From the NCBI RefSeq assembly GCF_023716465.1, contig NZ_CP092415.1, positions 1,155,501 to 1,219,500 of the forward strand: a DNA stretch of 64,000 nt, read 5' to 3'. Positions 43,279 through 52,644 of this stretch are shown here, one piece after another (within the stretch, counting starts at the first letter, position 1; every line of letters begins with the position of its first letter). Source of the stretch: Flagellimonas marinaquae. GTDB taxonomy: Bacteria > Bacteroidota > Bacteroidia > Flavobacteriales > Flavobacteriaceae. Under the pieces are notes generated by a model. The model saw only the letters and a program-made list of their open reading frames with translations. It had not been told where the DNA came from and made no database searches. The translations under genes and the position numbers were made by a program.

Positions 43279-44157
43279 ATGAGCCAATATATTGAACGAT
43301 ATCAGAGACGAAAACTGATTTCCTCCTACTTTTCCGTGGCTTTGAGCATTGCCTTGGTCCTGTTTCTTTTGGGTGTTTTGGGCCTTTTGGTGCTCAACAC
43401 CAAAAAATTGGCAGACCATTTTAAAGAGCAGATCACTATTTCGGTGTTTTTGAAAGATAATGCCAAGCCGGTCGAGATTGACCAGTTACAAAAAAGTTTG
43501 GCCCTTGCGGAGCACACAAAATCCGCCGAATACATTTCCAAAGAAGATGCGGCGGAACAATACAGCGAGGATATTGGCGAAAACTTTGAAGAGTTTTTGG
43601 GCTACAATCCCTTGAAAAATTCCATCGATGTGCATTTAAAGGCCGATTTTGTCTCTCCACAACAAATTGATGAGATTGCAGAAGACTTGGCGGCCAAGGC
43701 CTACGTGGACGAAGTTAGCTATGACAAACCCTTGATCTCCTTGCTCAACAACAACGCACGGAAAATCAGTTTATGGATATTGGTGGCCAGTGCTGTTTTC
43801 ACCGTAATTGCCGTTTTATTGATCAATAGTTCCATCCGACTTTCCATTTATTCCAAAAGATTCATTATTAAAACCATGCAAATGGTAGGCGCCACGAAAA
43901 CCTTTATCCGAAGGCCGTTTATCTGGACCAACATTAAACTGGGCATGGTCGGGGCAGTTGTCGCTTTGATCGGGTTGGGTGTATTGGTGTTCTATATCGA
44001 CAAAAACTTCCCCGAATTGAATCTTTTGCAAGATTATATCGTTCTCATTATTTTGTTCGTTAGTGTATTTGGTTTGGGCGTTATCATTTCGTGGGCCAGC
44101 ACCCATTTTGCGACCCAACGCTTTTTAAACCTGAGAACGGACGATCTTTATTACTAA
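43279..44157 (+). CDS. ftsX: Cell-division protein FtsX
   Basis: 292 residues: cytoplasmic N-terminus with KLISSY, one span (about 20-42), an extracytoplasmic domain to about 160, then three spans with the FtsX signature around KTMQMVGATKTFIRRPF. With FtsE it regulates cell-wall hydrolases in division. ftsE is not adjacent. It begins the cluster ftsX-DUF3098-uppP-truB. Confidence 0.93.
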   Translation: MSQYIERYQRRKLISSYFSVALSIALVLFLLGVLGLLVLNTKKLADHFKEQITISVFLKDNAKPVEIDQLQKSLALAEHTKSAEYISKEDAAEQYSEDIGENFEEFLGYNPLKNSIDVHLKADFVSPQQIDEIAEDLAAKAYVDEVSYDKPLISLLNNNARKISLWILVASAVFTVIAVLLINSSIRLSIYSKRFIIKTMQMVGATKTFIRRPFIWTNIKLGMVGAVVALIGLGVLVFYIDKNFPELNLLQDYIVLIILFVSVFGLGVIISWASTHFATQRFLNLRTDDLYY

Positions 44158-44166
44158 ATTTGCAGC

Positions 44167-44433
44167 ATGAGCAAGAAAAACAACAACGGTTTAAAGCCTA
44201 CAAAAGAATTTGTTTTCCAGAAGAAAAACTATTTCTTCCTATTTATAGGTATTGCCTTTATTGCCCTTGGGTTTATTTTGATGAGCGGTGGCGGAAGCGA
44301 CGACCCCGAAGTATTCAACCCCGAGATATACAACTTTAGAAGAATCCGCCTTGCACCAACCTTGATTCTTATCGGTCTAGGCATTCAAGTATACGCCATT
44401 TTGTTGAATCCTAACAAGAAAAACAAGGAGTAA
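44167..44433 (+). CDS. DUF3098 small membrane protein
   Basis: 88 residues with two hydrophobic segments (about 20-38 and 58-78) joined by a loop containing DPEVFNPEIYNFRRI, characteristic of DUF3098. It lies 9 bp after ftsX and 1 bp before uppP. A TAAATTTG promoter-like element overlaps the ftsX stop codon (44155-44162). Function unknown; the conserved position suggests envelope biogenesis. Confidence 0.88.
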   Translation: MSKKNNNGLKPTKEFVFQKKNYFFLFIGIAFIALGFILMSGGGSDDPEVFNPEIYNFRRIRLAPTLILIGLGIQVYAILLNPNKKNKE

Positions 44434-44434
44434 T

Positions 44435-45229
44435 TTGGAGATAATCGATGCTATTATCCTTGGAATCATTCAGGGATTGACCGAATTTTTACCCGTTTCG
44501 TCCAGCGGACACTTGGAATTGGGAAAAGCCATATTGGGAGCACAGGCCGTTCCAGAGGAAAGCCTTTTATTTACCGTAATCTTGCACTTTGCCACGGCAC
44601 TGAGCACCTTGGTGGTATTTCGGAAAGATGTTTTCGATATTTTGAAAGGCCTCTTTCAATTTAAATGGAACGAAGAGACCCAATTTTCCTTAAAGATCGT
44701 TATTTCGATGATTCCCGCCGCCTTGGTAGGATTGTTTTTAAACGATTTTATCGAAGTATTTTTTGATGGGGCCATTGTAATCGTAGGGATAATGCTCATA
44801 ATTACGGCATTTTTACTGTATTTGGCAGATTTGGCCAAAACTACGGAAAAAGGTGTTTCTTTTCGTAGTTCCTTTATTATTGGAATGGCACAGGCCGTTG
44901 CCATACTACCAGGTATCTCCCGAAGTGGGGCAACTATTTCGGCTGCCGTACTTTTAGGAGTTGACAAGACAAAATCGGCACGTTTTTCCTTTTTAATGGT
45001 AGTCCCGTTGATCTTGGGAAAAGTGGCCAAAGATCTTATGGGAGGCGAAATCAATTTTCATGGTGATCAGGCCATAGCCATGGGGGCAGGGTTTGCAGCC
45101 GCTTTTTTTGCCGGATTGGCAGCCTGTACCTGGATGATCAAGCTGGTACGCCAGAGCAAGCTTAGTTATTTTGCCATTTACTGTTTAATAGTTGGGTTAA
45201 TTGCCCTTGCTTGGAGCATTTGGGGATAG
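44435..45229 (+). CDS. uppP: Undecaprenyl-diphosphate phosphatase
   Basis: 264 residues beginning at TTG 44435, with AAGGAG at 44425-44430 as a usable ribosome-binding site; there is no better in-frame ATG. Signature motifs are EFLPVSSSGHLELG (residues about 17-30, catalytic E and S/H) and PGISRSGATIS. It has about eight spans. It recycles the lipid carrier for peptidoglycan and other cell-surface polymers. Confidence 0.94.
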   Translation: MEIIDAIILGIIQGLTEFLPVSSSGHLELGKAILGAQAVPEESLLFTVILHFATALSTLVVFRKDVFDILKGLFQFKWNEETQFSLKIVISMIPAALVGLFLNDFIEVFFDGAIVIVGIMLIITAFLLYLADLAKTTEKGVSFRSSFIIGMAQAVAILPGISRSGATISAAVLLGVDKTKSARFSFLMVVPLILGKVAKDLMGGEINFHGDQAIAMGAGFAAAFFAGLAACTWMIKLVRQSKLSYFAIYCLIVGLIALAWSIWG

Positions 45230-45261
45230 ATCAGTATATTTGATGCCAAAATCCCAATTTT

Positions 45262-45966
45262 TTGAATACCCAAGAAAATTTTTTGAACGGTCGGATACTC
45301 TTGATCGATAAGCCTTTGGAATGGACTTCGTTCCAAGCAGTGAATGCCCTAAAATGGGCCATCCGGAAAAAATTCAATCTAAAAAAAATTAAAATTGGCC
45401 ACGCTGGAACATTGGACCCTTTGGCCACTGGTTTGTTGATTATCTGTACGGGGAAATTCACCAAAAAAATTCCAGAGCTTCAAGGACAGATAAAAGAGTA
45501 CACCGGAACTATTACTTTGGGAGCTACTACGCCTTCATACGACCTGGAGACCGAAGTGAACGAGACCTTTCCCACAGAACATCTTACCAATGAATCAATC
45601 CAAGAAGCTACTACACAATTTTTAGGAGAGATTGACCAAGTACCCCCTATTTTTTCAGCCTTAAAAAAAGATGGGAAGCGATTATATGAACTCGCCAGGG
45701 AAGGCAAACAAGTGGAGATAAAATCAAGAAAAATAGAAATTCTTGAATTTGAGATCACCCGAATTAATCTCCCCGAAGTGGACTTTAGGGTAGTCTGTAG
45801 CAAAGGGACCTATATACGTTCGCTTGCGCACGATTTTGGTAAGGCTTTGGGGTCCGGGGCCCATCTTAGCAAACTAAGAAGAACCAAAATAGGGGATTTC
45901 AACGTAGATAATGCTACAAGCCCCAATGTTTTCAAGGAAAAACTTGAGGTAAATACACCGACCTAA
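45262..45966 (+). CDS. truB: tRNA pseudouridine-55 synthase
   Basis: 234 residues from TTG 45262; the nearby ATG at 45243 is out of frame. The catalytic aspartate is D52 in IGHAGTLDPLATG, and YELAREGKQVEIKSR plus the VVCSKGTYIRSLAHDFG block are conserved. It modifies U55 in the T-loop of tRNAs. It is shorter than TruB proteins with a C-terminal PUA domain, as is usual in this group. Confidence 0.94.
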   Translation: MNTQENFLNGRILLIDKPLEWTSFQAVNALKWAIRKKFNLKKIKIGHAGTLDPLATGLLIICTGKFTKKIPELQGQIKEYTGTITLGATTPSYDLETEVNETFPTEHLTNESIQEATTQFLGEIDQVPPIFSALKKDGKRLYELAREGKQVEIKSRKIEILEFEITRINLPEVDFRVVCSKGTYIRSLAHDFGKALGSGAHLSKLRRTKIGDFNVDNATSPNVFKEKLEVNTPT

Positions 45967-46014
45967 ATAGGTCCAAATAAAATATTTTAATAAAAAAGCG
46001 GTTATAGTAAAGCC

Positions 46015-46734
46015 ATGAACCTTAACAAGAGCCAGTTATCACTTTTGATTACTTTCTTCTCTATGTCCATAGTGATTTTATTGCTTTTCAATATTCACCT
46101 AGGGGGCGTACAAGAGGATGAGTATGTTATTGAAATGAGCCTGGCCGACGAGGATATTGAAAAGCTTATTGAGGAAGAGGAAGAGCGACTGGAAGAAATG
46201 CGAGCTGCCAATGACCCCATTAAAAGCCACATGGCTCTCAACGAAACCGCAAAACCCAGTGTTGGCAACCCAGAGCCTCTAAAAACACTGGAAGAGCTCA
46301 TGGAAGAAAGAGCTTTGAGCAGCGAATCCGGGGAATATGCCGATAATTCCGGTTTCGAAGATCAATTAAAAAAACTCCGGGAACAACGCGACGAAAAGAA
46401 AGAAAAATTAGGGGAACGCGATGCCCAAAAAGAAGAGTACACCAACTATTTAAAAGATCGACGCACTTCCATTTCCTATTCATTGGTAGAAAGAAATGCC
46501 TATTATCTTCCTCCGCCTATTTACACCTGTATTGAAGGCGGCAAAGTGGTGGTGAACATTACGGTGGATAACAACGGGTATGTTACCGAGGCAAGTTTTA
46601 ACGATAAAAGTTCCGGAACCAATAATGGTTGTTTAGTGGACAATGCCATTGCCTATGCATTAAAAGCACGCTTTAGCCCCGATTCCAAAAATTCGCAGAT
46701 CGGAACCATAACCTACCTATTCCAAGGCAAGTAG
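46015..46734 (+). CDS. Membrane-anchored coiled-coil protein with a TonB-like C-terminus
   Basis: 239 residues: a membrane span at about 9-27, an acidic, Glu/Arg-rich coiled coil (about 45-150), and a C-terminal domain from about 160 that resembles TonB/energy-transducer C-termini (GGKVVVNITVDNNGYVTEASFNDKS ... ALKARFSPDSKNSQIGTITYLF). That organisation suggests a periplasm-spanning protein touching the outer membrane. It follows truB on the same strand, so it may belong to the envelope cluster. It lacks a proline-rich linker, so true TonB activity is doubtful. Confidence 0.75.
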   Translation: MNLNKSQLSLLITFFSMSIVILLLFNIHLGGVQEDEYVIEMSLADEDIEKLIEEEEERLEEMRAANDPIKSHMALNETAKPSVGNPEPLKTLEELMEERALSSESGEYADNSGFEDQLKKLREQRDEKKEKLGERDAQKEEYTNYLKDRRTSISYSLVERNAYYLPPPIYTCIEGGKVVVNITVDNNGYVTEASFNDKSSGTNNGCLVDNAIAYALKARFSPDSKNSQIGTITYLFQGK

Positions 46735-47337
46735 TTCCAATATATCCTCTAGGATATTTTGCCCTTTGTTCTTATTGTACCACACCTGTAGTTCCTGTTT
46801 AAACTCGTCGGTAAGTTTCCCGTGTTGCCTTTTGCAGTCCTCTACCATTTTAGTGGCAATGCTAGGTCTTGGGCCCCATTCACCGACAATTTCATTTTTG
46901 TTCTTGTCCAGTACGATCACCTTGGGGATAGAACGTGCTCCTTTGGTAAGAAATGCATCCATTAGGTCAAGGCTCTCATCCCGTAAAACGATCTTAAAGG
47001 TAATATTGGGACTAGCTTCTGCTATTTTGGCGATTACGGGCAAGCTGGCCGCCGCATCACCACACCAACTCTCGGACAGGGCCAAAAAAACAAGTTGCCT
47101 ATCCAGGTTGCTCAACTTTTGTTGGTCCTCTTCCGAAATCTTAAAGGTCTTCTCCCACCGCACCATTCTACGGTCGCCAAGTTTGGTATAATTAATTAGG
47201 GCATCGGATTGAACAGGACCAGTAGTTTTACCGGATTTTGCGAGTTCGCTCACCAATTCGCTATAAGTTCTGTAATCCATCCCTTTCTGAAGATATTCCC
47301 GGACTATTTCCAATCGATTCTTTTCCAATACTTCCAT
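46717..47337 (-). CDS. Thioredoxin-fold family protein
   Basis: 206 residues from ATG 47337 (an ATG at 47370 adds 11 residues). The thioredoxin-like core has the motif SESWCGDAAASLPVI, so only the first active-site cysteine is kept (WCGDA instead of WCGPC). It then resembles the cytoplasmic thioredoxin-family proteins with one cysteine common in Bacteroidota. A classical disulfide reductase role is unlikely. It overlaps the preceding convergent gene by 18 bp. Confidence 0.82.
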   Translation of the reverse strand: MEVLEKNRLEIVREYLQKGMDYRTYSELVSELAKSGKTTGPVQSDALINYTKLGDRRMVRWEKTFKISEEDQQKLSNLDRQLVFLALSESWCGDAAASLPVIAKIAEASPNITFKIVLRDESLDLMDAFLTKGARSIPKVIVLDKNKNEIVGEWGPRPSIATKMVEDCKRQHGKLTDEFKQELQVWYNKNKGQNILEDILELLALE

Positions 47338-47418
47338 AAAATTGATTTTTTCAAAAGTACATTGGGCCATCCACCCATTTTCTGACTTTTGTCATTGGTA
47401 GTTATTAGAGGCTATTCC

Positions 47419-48834
47419 TTACAATGCTTTGGGGTTTATGGCCAAACTCTTGAACAACATCGCTTTGGTATGGAAAAATTTGTTCTGCATTTCGTTCTGC
47501 TTTAAGTAAGCATCGATAAGCTTGCTTTCCCTGGAATTGATCAAAAACAGGGAACTTTCCCCAAAACTGAATTTACGTTCTTCGGCGGTCAACATCGTGG
47601 AATAGTCATTTACTATATCCCGGATGAGCTGATTTTGTTGGGTAAAAGAGTCCAACTCGTTATAAATGGCAATTACTTTGTTCTGAATTTCCACTTCGGC
47701 ATTGTCCCGCTCATATTCGGCATCCCTGAGTTTAAATTTTGCCAATTTTAGGTCTCCACGTTCCTTGCGCAGGAATATGGGCATTTGAAAACTTAAGCCC
47801 GCTTTGTAGTTCTCGGTAACAAATGAGTTTATGAATTCTGGTGTTTCGGTTATAAAATTGTATTCCGCCTTTAATTTTGGCAATAGTTTATTGGCTTTCA
47901 ATCTTTTGTCAACCGTCAACCCTTCTATTTTATAGTTCAATGACAAAAGTTTCGGATGTGATGCCAAACTGAAGCTATCCAATGGCATACCCTCGATCTC
48001 CAATGTTGAATTGATATCCATTTCGGGCTCCAAATTAGGCCTTACCCCAGGTTGAAGCTCAACGGGTACATCCTCGATCCATAGGTAATTACTGAGTTCG
48101 AGTGATTTTTTCATCAGTTTCACCTTGGCCTGTTGATAACCTAAATCCCGGTTTCGAACAGCAATTTTTGCCTCTACTGTATCGATCATGGCAACTTCGC
48201 CGGCCATGGCACTTTCCTTGACCCCCTGAAAACGAGTTTCGGCATTTTGTAAAAAATCCCGGTACACTTCGGCATCCTTAAAGGCCCTTAACCAATCAAA
48301 ATAGGCCAATGAGGCATTGTATAAGACTTGGTTTACCTGTAGATCTTGTTCGGCTTTGGTCTGTTCCCTAAAAAACTTTGCCCTTTTTAAGGTTGCCATA
48401 CGCTCATTGATCCAAAATCCTTGCAATACGGACATGGAGACCCCTGCACTGTACAGACCATCATCTGGCAAAGTCTCGTCGGGATTGAGATAGGTGCCCT
48501 CACGCTGTTGATAATTCCCTTTTAGCTCAATACCAAACCATGTGGGTATCTTAAAAGTCGTATTCAATCGATCCCAATACTCGGTCCCTTTAAACTCTTT
48601 GGTATCGTAATCTACCTCAACTTTAGGGTCAAAGCCACCCCTTGCTTTCATAAGGTTGGCCTGCCCTATGGCAATATTCAGTTGTGCCTGCTTGGCAATT
48701 GGGTGATATTTTTTTACATACCCCAAATATTCCTTAAAGCCGAGTACCGATACATCTTGTTGTGCATAAAATGTACAGGTAGCAAAGATCAGTAGGGCAA
48801 AAAATAAAAGTTGGCTTCTATTTCTTTGTGGCAT
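47419..48834 (-). CDS. TolC-family outer-membrane efflux protein
   Basis: 471 residues from the ATG at 48834 (MPQRNRSQLL..., signal peptide ending at FYAQ); the frame extends further to 48900 but those residues overlap the HlyD gene and are not signal-like. Two repeated coiled-coil/beta-barrel halves of the TolC fold are visible (LNIAIGQANLMKARGGFDPKVEVDYDT and AKFKLRDAEYERDNAEVEIQNKVIAIYNELDSF). It should form the outer-membrane tunnel of the ABC-HlyD exporter encoded just upstream; the start overlaps the HlyD stop by 17 bp. Confidence 0.88.
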   Translation of the reverse strand: MPQRNRSQLLFFALLIFATCTFYAQQDVSVLGFKEYLGYVKKYHPIAKQAQLNIAIGQANLMKARGGFDPKVEVDYDTKEFKGTEYWDRLNTTFKIPTWFGIELKGNYQQREGTYLNPDETLPDDGLYSAGVSMSVLQGFWINERMATLKRAKFFREQTKAEQDLQVNQVLYNASLAYFDWLRAFKDAEVYRDFLQNAETRFQGVKESAMAGEVAMIDTVEAKIAVRNRDLGYQQAKVKLMKKSLELSNYLWIEDVPVELQPGVRPNLEPEMDINSTLEIEGMPLDSFSLASHPKLLSLNYKIEGLTVDKRLKANKLLPKLKAEYNFITETPEFINSFVTENYKAGLSFQMPIFLRKERGDLKLAKFKLRDAEYERDNAEVEIQNKVIAIYNELDSFTQQNQLIRDIVNDYSTMLTAEERKFSFGESSLFLINSRESKLIDAYLKQNEMQNKFFHTKAMLFKSLAINPKAL

Positions 48835-50173
48835 TTGCGCTAGTATTTTGGGGTTGATAATAATTTGGAGGGAAGCCGTTGAGCTGTCTCCACAATTCAA
48901 ACCAAACCGGAACGTCTTCCAAAAGTGCGATGGTACTTGCTCCGGATCCTACACGAATATCTTTTGGCCATGGGGCTTCTTCTTCGTCCGGCGCCAATAG
49001 TACCCGGTATTTCCCATTGGGGCTGATGAAGTTTTCGATGGCCACGACCTTACCGCCAAAAGTACCGTAGGATGCATTGGGCCAGCCGCTAAATACGATA
49101 GCCGGCCATCCATCAAACTGAATCCGTACTTTTTCATCCAAATGAATCAAAGGCAAATCTATGGGCTCCACAAATGTTTCTACGGCCACATCATAATCAG
49201 CGGGCATTATACCTACCAATTGGGCACCTTCTTTAAAAGTTTCCCCGATTCCGGATTGGATCGCCTTTGTAATATACCCATTTTGAGGAGCACGTATGTA
49301 CAACATATTGTTCCTCATCTCGTAGTTGGTATATTGATTCTCCAATTTTGTTACCTGTGCCTCGGAATCGAACTGATTGGATTGCGCCGTGTACAGATCG
49401 CTCTGTGCCTTGGAAATCTTATCCGTATACTCCGCCTTTACCCTATTGATTTCCACTTGCGCATTGATCACATCGTTTTTACTGGTCAACAATTTGTTTT
49501 CCTGACTTATCAATTTGGCCTGGGTCTCTTGCAACTTAAGGCGTTTCTCCTCAACATCTGTCACAGCTTTTAGGCCTTCTTCTTGTAATTTTTGAGTACG
49601 ATCGTACTGCCGTTGGGCAATGGTAATGTTGGTGTTTGCCGCTTCCAGATCAATACTGTCGCTTTTCACCTTTAATTTGGACTGCACCAATTTATTTCGG
49701 GCTTGCTCCAATTTTAGTCCCAACTCACTTTTGAGTGCATTTATTTGTTGGTTCAGCGCTTTGACCTTTTCCTGATACGACGTTACGGCCATTTCCTTTG
49801 CTTTGATCTGCTGACCGGTGCGCTCTACCAAATTGGGGTCGAAATACTCACTTTTTACTTCGGAAATATATAGGATGGTATCCCCTTTTTGCACATAGTC
49901 CCCTTCTCTTACATACCATTTTTCTATTCGGCCAGGTATCGGGGACTGTATGGTCTGCGGTCTTTGATCCGGTGTCAGCGTTGTAAGGAACCCTCTACCC
50001 GTGATATTCTGCGTCCAGGGCAAAAACATCATAAAGAACACTGTTATGGAAAAATACGCCAAAAAGCGATTAAAATGTTTGTAATGTCTTTTATGAAAGA
50101 CTTTTTGGCCCGCCTTATAACCTGTAAGGTCCACTTTCTCGTTCAACTTGTTATTGGAAGAAATATTGAGCAT
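48818..50173 (-). CDS. HlyD-family membrane fusion protein
   Basis: 451 residues: cytoplasmic N-terminus, one span at about 37-55, a beta-barrel/lipoyl half-motif (PIPGRIEKWYVREGDYVQKGDTILYI), a long coiled coil (about 120-290) and the second lipoyl half (RAPQNGYITKAIQSGIGETFKEG). It bridges the inner-membrane ABC protein and the TolC tunnel. It starts 5 bp after the ABC gene. Confidence 0.92.
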   Translation of the reverse strand: MLNISSNNKLNEKVDLTGYKAGQKVFHKRHYKHFNRFLAYFSITVFFMMFLPWTQNITGRGFLTTLTPDQRPQTIQSPIPGRIEKWYVREGDYVQKGDTILYISEVKSEYFDPNLVERTGQQIKAKEMAVTSYQEKVKALNQQINALKSELGLKLEQARNKLVQSKLKVKSDSIDLEAANTNITIAQRQYDRTQKLQEEGLKAVTDVEEKRLKLQETQAKLISQENKLLTSKNDVINAQVEINRVKAEYTDKISKAQSDLYTAQSNQFDSEAQVTKLENQYTNYEMRNNMLYIRAPQNGYITKAIQSGIGETFKEGAQLVGIMPADYDVAVETFVEPIDLPLIHLDEKVRIQFDGWPAIVFSGWPNASYGTFGGKVVAIENFISPNGKYRVLLAPDEEEAPWPKDIRVGSGASTIALLEDVPVWFELWRQLNGFPPNYYQPQNTSANATKK

Positions 50174-50178
50174 GAGCT

Positions 50179-51846
50179 TTATTTTATGTTTGTCAATCTA
50201 CCGTTGTCCATTCGAATGATCTGATTACAGCGACTCTCCCATTTTGGGTTCTCGCTAACCACTACAAGTGCCCATCCATTGGCCGGATCCGTAAGGAAGT
50301 CCATCATCCGTTCTGTTGCTTCTTCATCGTATTGCTCCAAAGGGTCCTTTAAGATCATTAGCTTTGGTCTGGTAACAACACTGCGTGCCAAAACAATTTT
50401 TCTGGAGATAAAGTCCGGTATTTTTTTACCCTCGGGATACAAGATGGTTTTAAGTCCCTGTGGCTGTTCTTTAACGAACTCAGTAAGCCCCACTTTCTCC
50501 AAGGCCCAGTACACATCTTCCATCGGTATATCTTTGTTCCCAAAGGTAATATTGTCCAACAGCGTTCCCTCGAATGGATATTCTTCTTTAAGGGAATGCC
50601 CTAAATATGCACGGTACTGGCTCAGTTTTACACCTTGGAGCGATACATTGTTCACATATATTTTACCGGAATCGGGTTCTAGGATCCCAGCCATCATTCT
50701 TAAGAGCGTGGACCGGCCGGAACCACTTTTTCCCAATATCAACAATTTGGAATCGGGACCAACGGTCAAGGACAGGTTATCTATAATCTTCTTTTCCAGT
50801 CCGGGAACCTTGTACACTACGTCTTGTAGTTCAATCGTTAACCCATCTTGATCATTGAATGGGGTTTCCCCGTCTTTGGGCTCCAATTTCTTGTCCACGA
50901 CCTGCCCCATTTTTTCTAAAGAGGTTAAAAGGTCATAAAATGTTTCCAATCCCAAAATCAGTTTTTCAACAGAACTGATCACCAAAAGAATAATGATTTC
51001 CGCAGCTACGAACTGTCCTATGTTCATTTGCTGGTCCAGAACCAATAATCCTCCGATCAACAACAATCCCGCCGTAACCAAGACCTTAAAACCGATCATT
51101 TGAATAAATTGTAGGACCAATACTTTAAAGTGGTTTTCCCTGGCCTCTAAATAATCACTTACAAGAGCATCGTTCTTGTCCAAGGCATGGGATGTTTTTC
51201 CAGAAAGTTTAAAACTAATAATGGATCGGGCGATCTCCTGTACCCAATGCGCCACTTTGTACTTTATTTTTGATTCTTCCAAACTGGTATCCAACCCTCT
51301 TTGTGCCGTAAATTTGAATACGATGTAAATCAATAAGAGCAACAAGAGTCCGTATATGATAAAGAACGGATGATAAAAGGATAGCAGCAACAGACCAAAT
51401 ACGATCTGCAACAGAGCTGCTGGAAAATCTATCAATATTTTGGACAGTGATTTTTGGACGGTCAGCGTATCAAAAAAACGATTGGCAAGTTCTGGTGGAT
51501 AGTAATACCTCAATTCGCTCATCTTAATTTTTGGAAATCGGTAAGCAAACTCAAAAGATGCCCTGGTAAAAATTTTCTGTTGTAAATTTTCAATGATTCG
51601 TATCTGCATCAATTGCAAAACACCTACAAATGCAACCCCCAAGGTGACCAAAACTACCAGCACGATCCACGATGTGCTTACTCTGGCCCCCTGTATAAGA
51701 TTAATTATGGCCTGTATCCCCAATGGCAGGGAAAGGTTGACCAATCCGGCAAAAATTGCATAGTAAAATATCTGAAAAATGTCTTTCTTGTCCAAGGTCA
51801 GAAGTCCCGTTAACCGTTGCCAAGCCGTGAGTATATGTTTAGCCAT
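50179..51846 (-). CDS. ABC exporter-fold protein with a catalytically degenerate ATPase domain
   Basis: 555 residues: six-span ABC exporter membrane domain (about 25-310), no N-terminal peptidase domain, then a nucleotide-binding domain (about 335-555). That domain has lost most active residues. The Walker A loop is GKSGSGRST (372-380), with Arg378 in place of the lysine; the Q-loop position reads YLGHSLKEE; the LSGGQ signature is replaced by KKIPDFISRK (474-483); Walker B is MILKDPL (497-503), Asp to Lys and Glu to Asp; and the H-loop His is missing (VVSENPKW). It should bind ATP poorly at best. It lies in an operon with HlyD and TolC and starts within the TetR stop. Confidence 0.9.
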   Translation of the reverse strand: MAKHILTAWQRLTGLLTLDKKDIFQIFYYAIFAGLVNLSLPLGIQAIINLIQGARVSTSWIVLVVLVTLGVAFVGVLQLMQIRIIENLQQKIFTRASFEFAYRFPKIKMSELRYYYPPELANRFFDTLTVQKSLSKILIDFPAALLQIVFGLLLLSFYHPFFIIYGLLLLLLIYIVFKFTAQRGLDTSLEESKIKYKVAHWVQEIARSIISFKLSGKTSHALDKNDALVSDYLEARENHFKVLVLQFIQMIGFKVLVTAGLLLIGGLLVLDQQMNIGQFVAAEIIILLVISSVEKLILGLETFYDLLTSLEKMGQVVDKKLEPKDGETPFNDQDGLTIELQDVVYKVPGLEKKIIDNLSLTVGPDSKLLILGKSGSGRSTLLRMMAGILEPDSGKIYVNNVSLQGVKLSQYRAYLGHSLKEEYPFEGTLLDNITFGNKDIPMEDVYWALEKVGLTEFVKEQPQGLKTILYPEGKKIPDFISRKIVLARSVVTRPKLMILKDPLEQYDEEATERMMDFLTDPANGWALVVVSENPKWESRCNQIIRMDNGRLTNIK

Positions 51847-52513
51847 TTACTTTTTTGTTTAAGGTGCGAAAAATTAAATCTGTAAAAAAAGTTGTTGGTG
51901 TTATCTTATGGTTACAATTGGTTATGGTAGGGAAATGTTCCTGCAAAAAATATTGATGGAGCGATCCTTCCAAAACGTTGCTGGCCAAACTGATCGGATA
52001 AGGATAGTGATCGTCCACTGCTTTGATCATATCACTGAGACGGTTGATCAGTCTTTTGTAAACAACAAAGTAACCGTCCTTGTTTTCTTGGTTGATTTCT
52101 TTTACCAAATAGGATTTGGAGTATTCGTTGATGATCAATCTGCTCAATACCACTTCGTTCACATGGGTCACGGAAGTATCCTCCTCAATGCTCTTGGTCA
52201 AGATCTCCACCGCCTTTTCCAGTTTTTTTACCGAGTCGGATATCCCATTGGTGGCAAAAACCATTCTATACTCCATCCATCCCCAATACCACGTGGCCAA
52301 ATAGAGGAGAAGTTTATGCTTGTTCTCGAAATACCGATAAATGGAACTTTCGTTGGAGTTTATTTTTTCTCCCAGTTTTTTGAAGGTAAAATGATCAAAC
52401 CCGATTTCATCTATCAACAGTATACTGTGCTGCACAATATTCTTTCCTAAAGTGGAAGACTCCGGGTCTTTTATATAGAGTTTCTCGTTAACTCCAATTT
52501 TTAAGGATTTCAT
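51839..52513 (-). CDS. TetR/AcrR-family transcriptional regulator
   Basis: 224 residues from ATG 52513 (an ATG four codons earlier is possible). The N-terminal helix-turn-helix is FTFKKLGEKINSNESSIYRYFENKHKLLLYL, followed by an all-helical ligand/dimer domain. It is first in the operon TetR-ABC-HlyD-TolC; its stop overlaps the ABC start by 8 bp. The palindrome at 52561 adjoins its own promoter, so it should repress its own operon. Confidence 0.88.
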   Translation of the reverse strand: MKSLKIGVNEKLYIKDPESSTLGKNIVQHSILLIDEIGFDHFTFKKLGEKINSNESSIYRYFENKHKLLLYLATWYWGWMEYRMVFATNGISDSVKKLEKAVEILTKSIEEDTSVTHVNEVVLSRLIINEYSKSYLVKEINQENKDGYFVVYKRLINRLSDMIKAVDDHYPYPISLASNVLEGSLHQYFLQEHFPTITNCNHKITPTTFFTDLIFRTLNKKVNG

Positions 52514-52552
52514 AAGTAAATCCATTACTCACACTTTTAAAATTTTCTCTCG

Positions 52553-52589
52553 CAAATATAAAAGTAATACTATTATTCTATAATACTTT
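52553..52589 (-). promoter_or_regulatory. TetR-operon promoter with adjacent imperfect palindrome (candidate operator)
   Basis: Minus-strand -7 element TATATTTG at 52560-52553. Immediately upstream is a 29-bp inverted repeat with arms AAAGTAATA (52561-52569) and TAATACTTT (52581-52589), complementary at 8 of 9 positions. It occupies the spacer and -33 region, where a bound TetR dimer would block RNA polymerase. Confidence 0.65.
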
Positions 52590-52644
52590 AACTTTCAATT
52601 AACTCTAGACTTTTTCCATTACTTTTGATAAAAAGTGAACTGCG

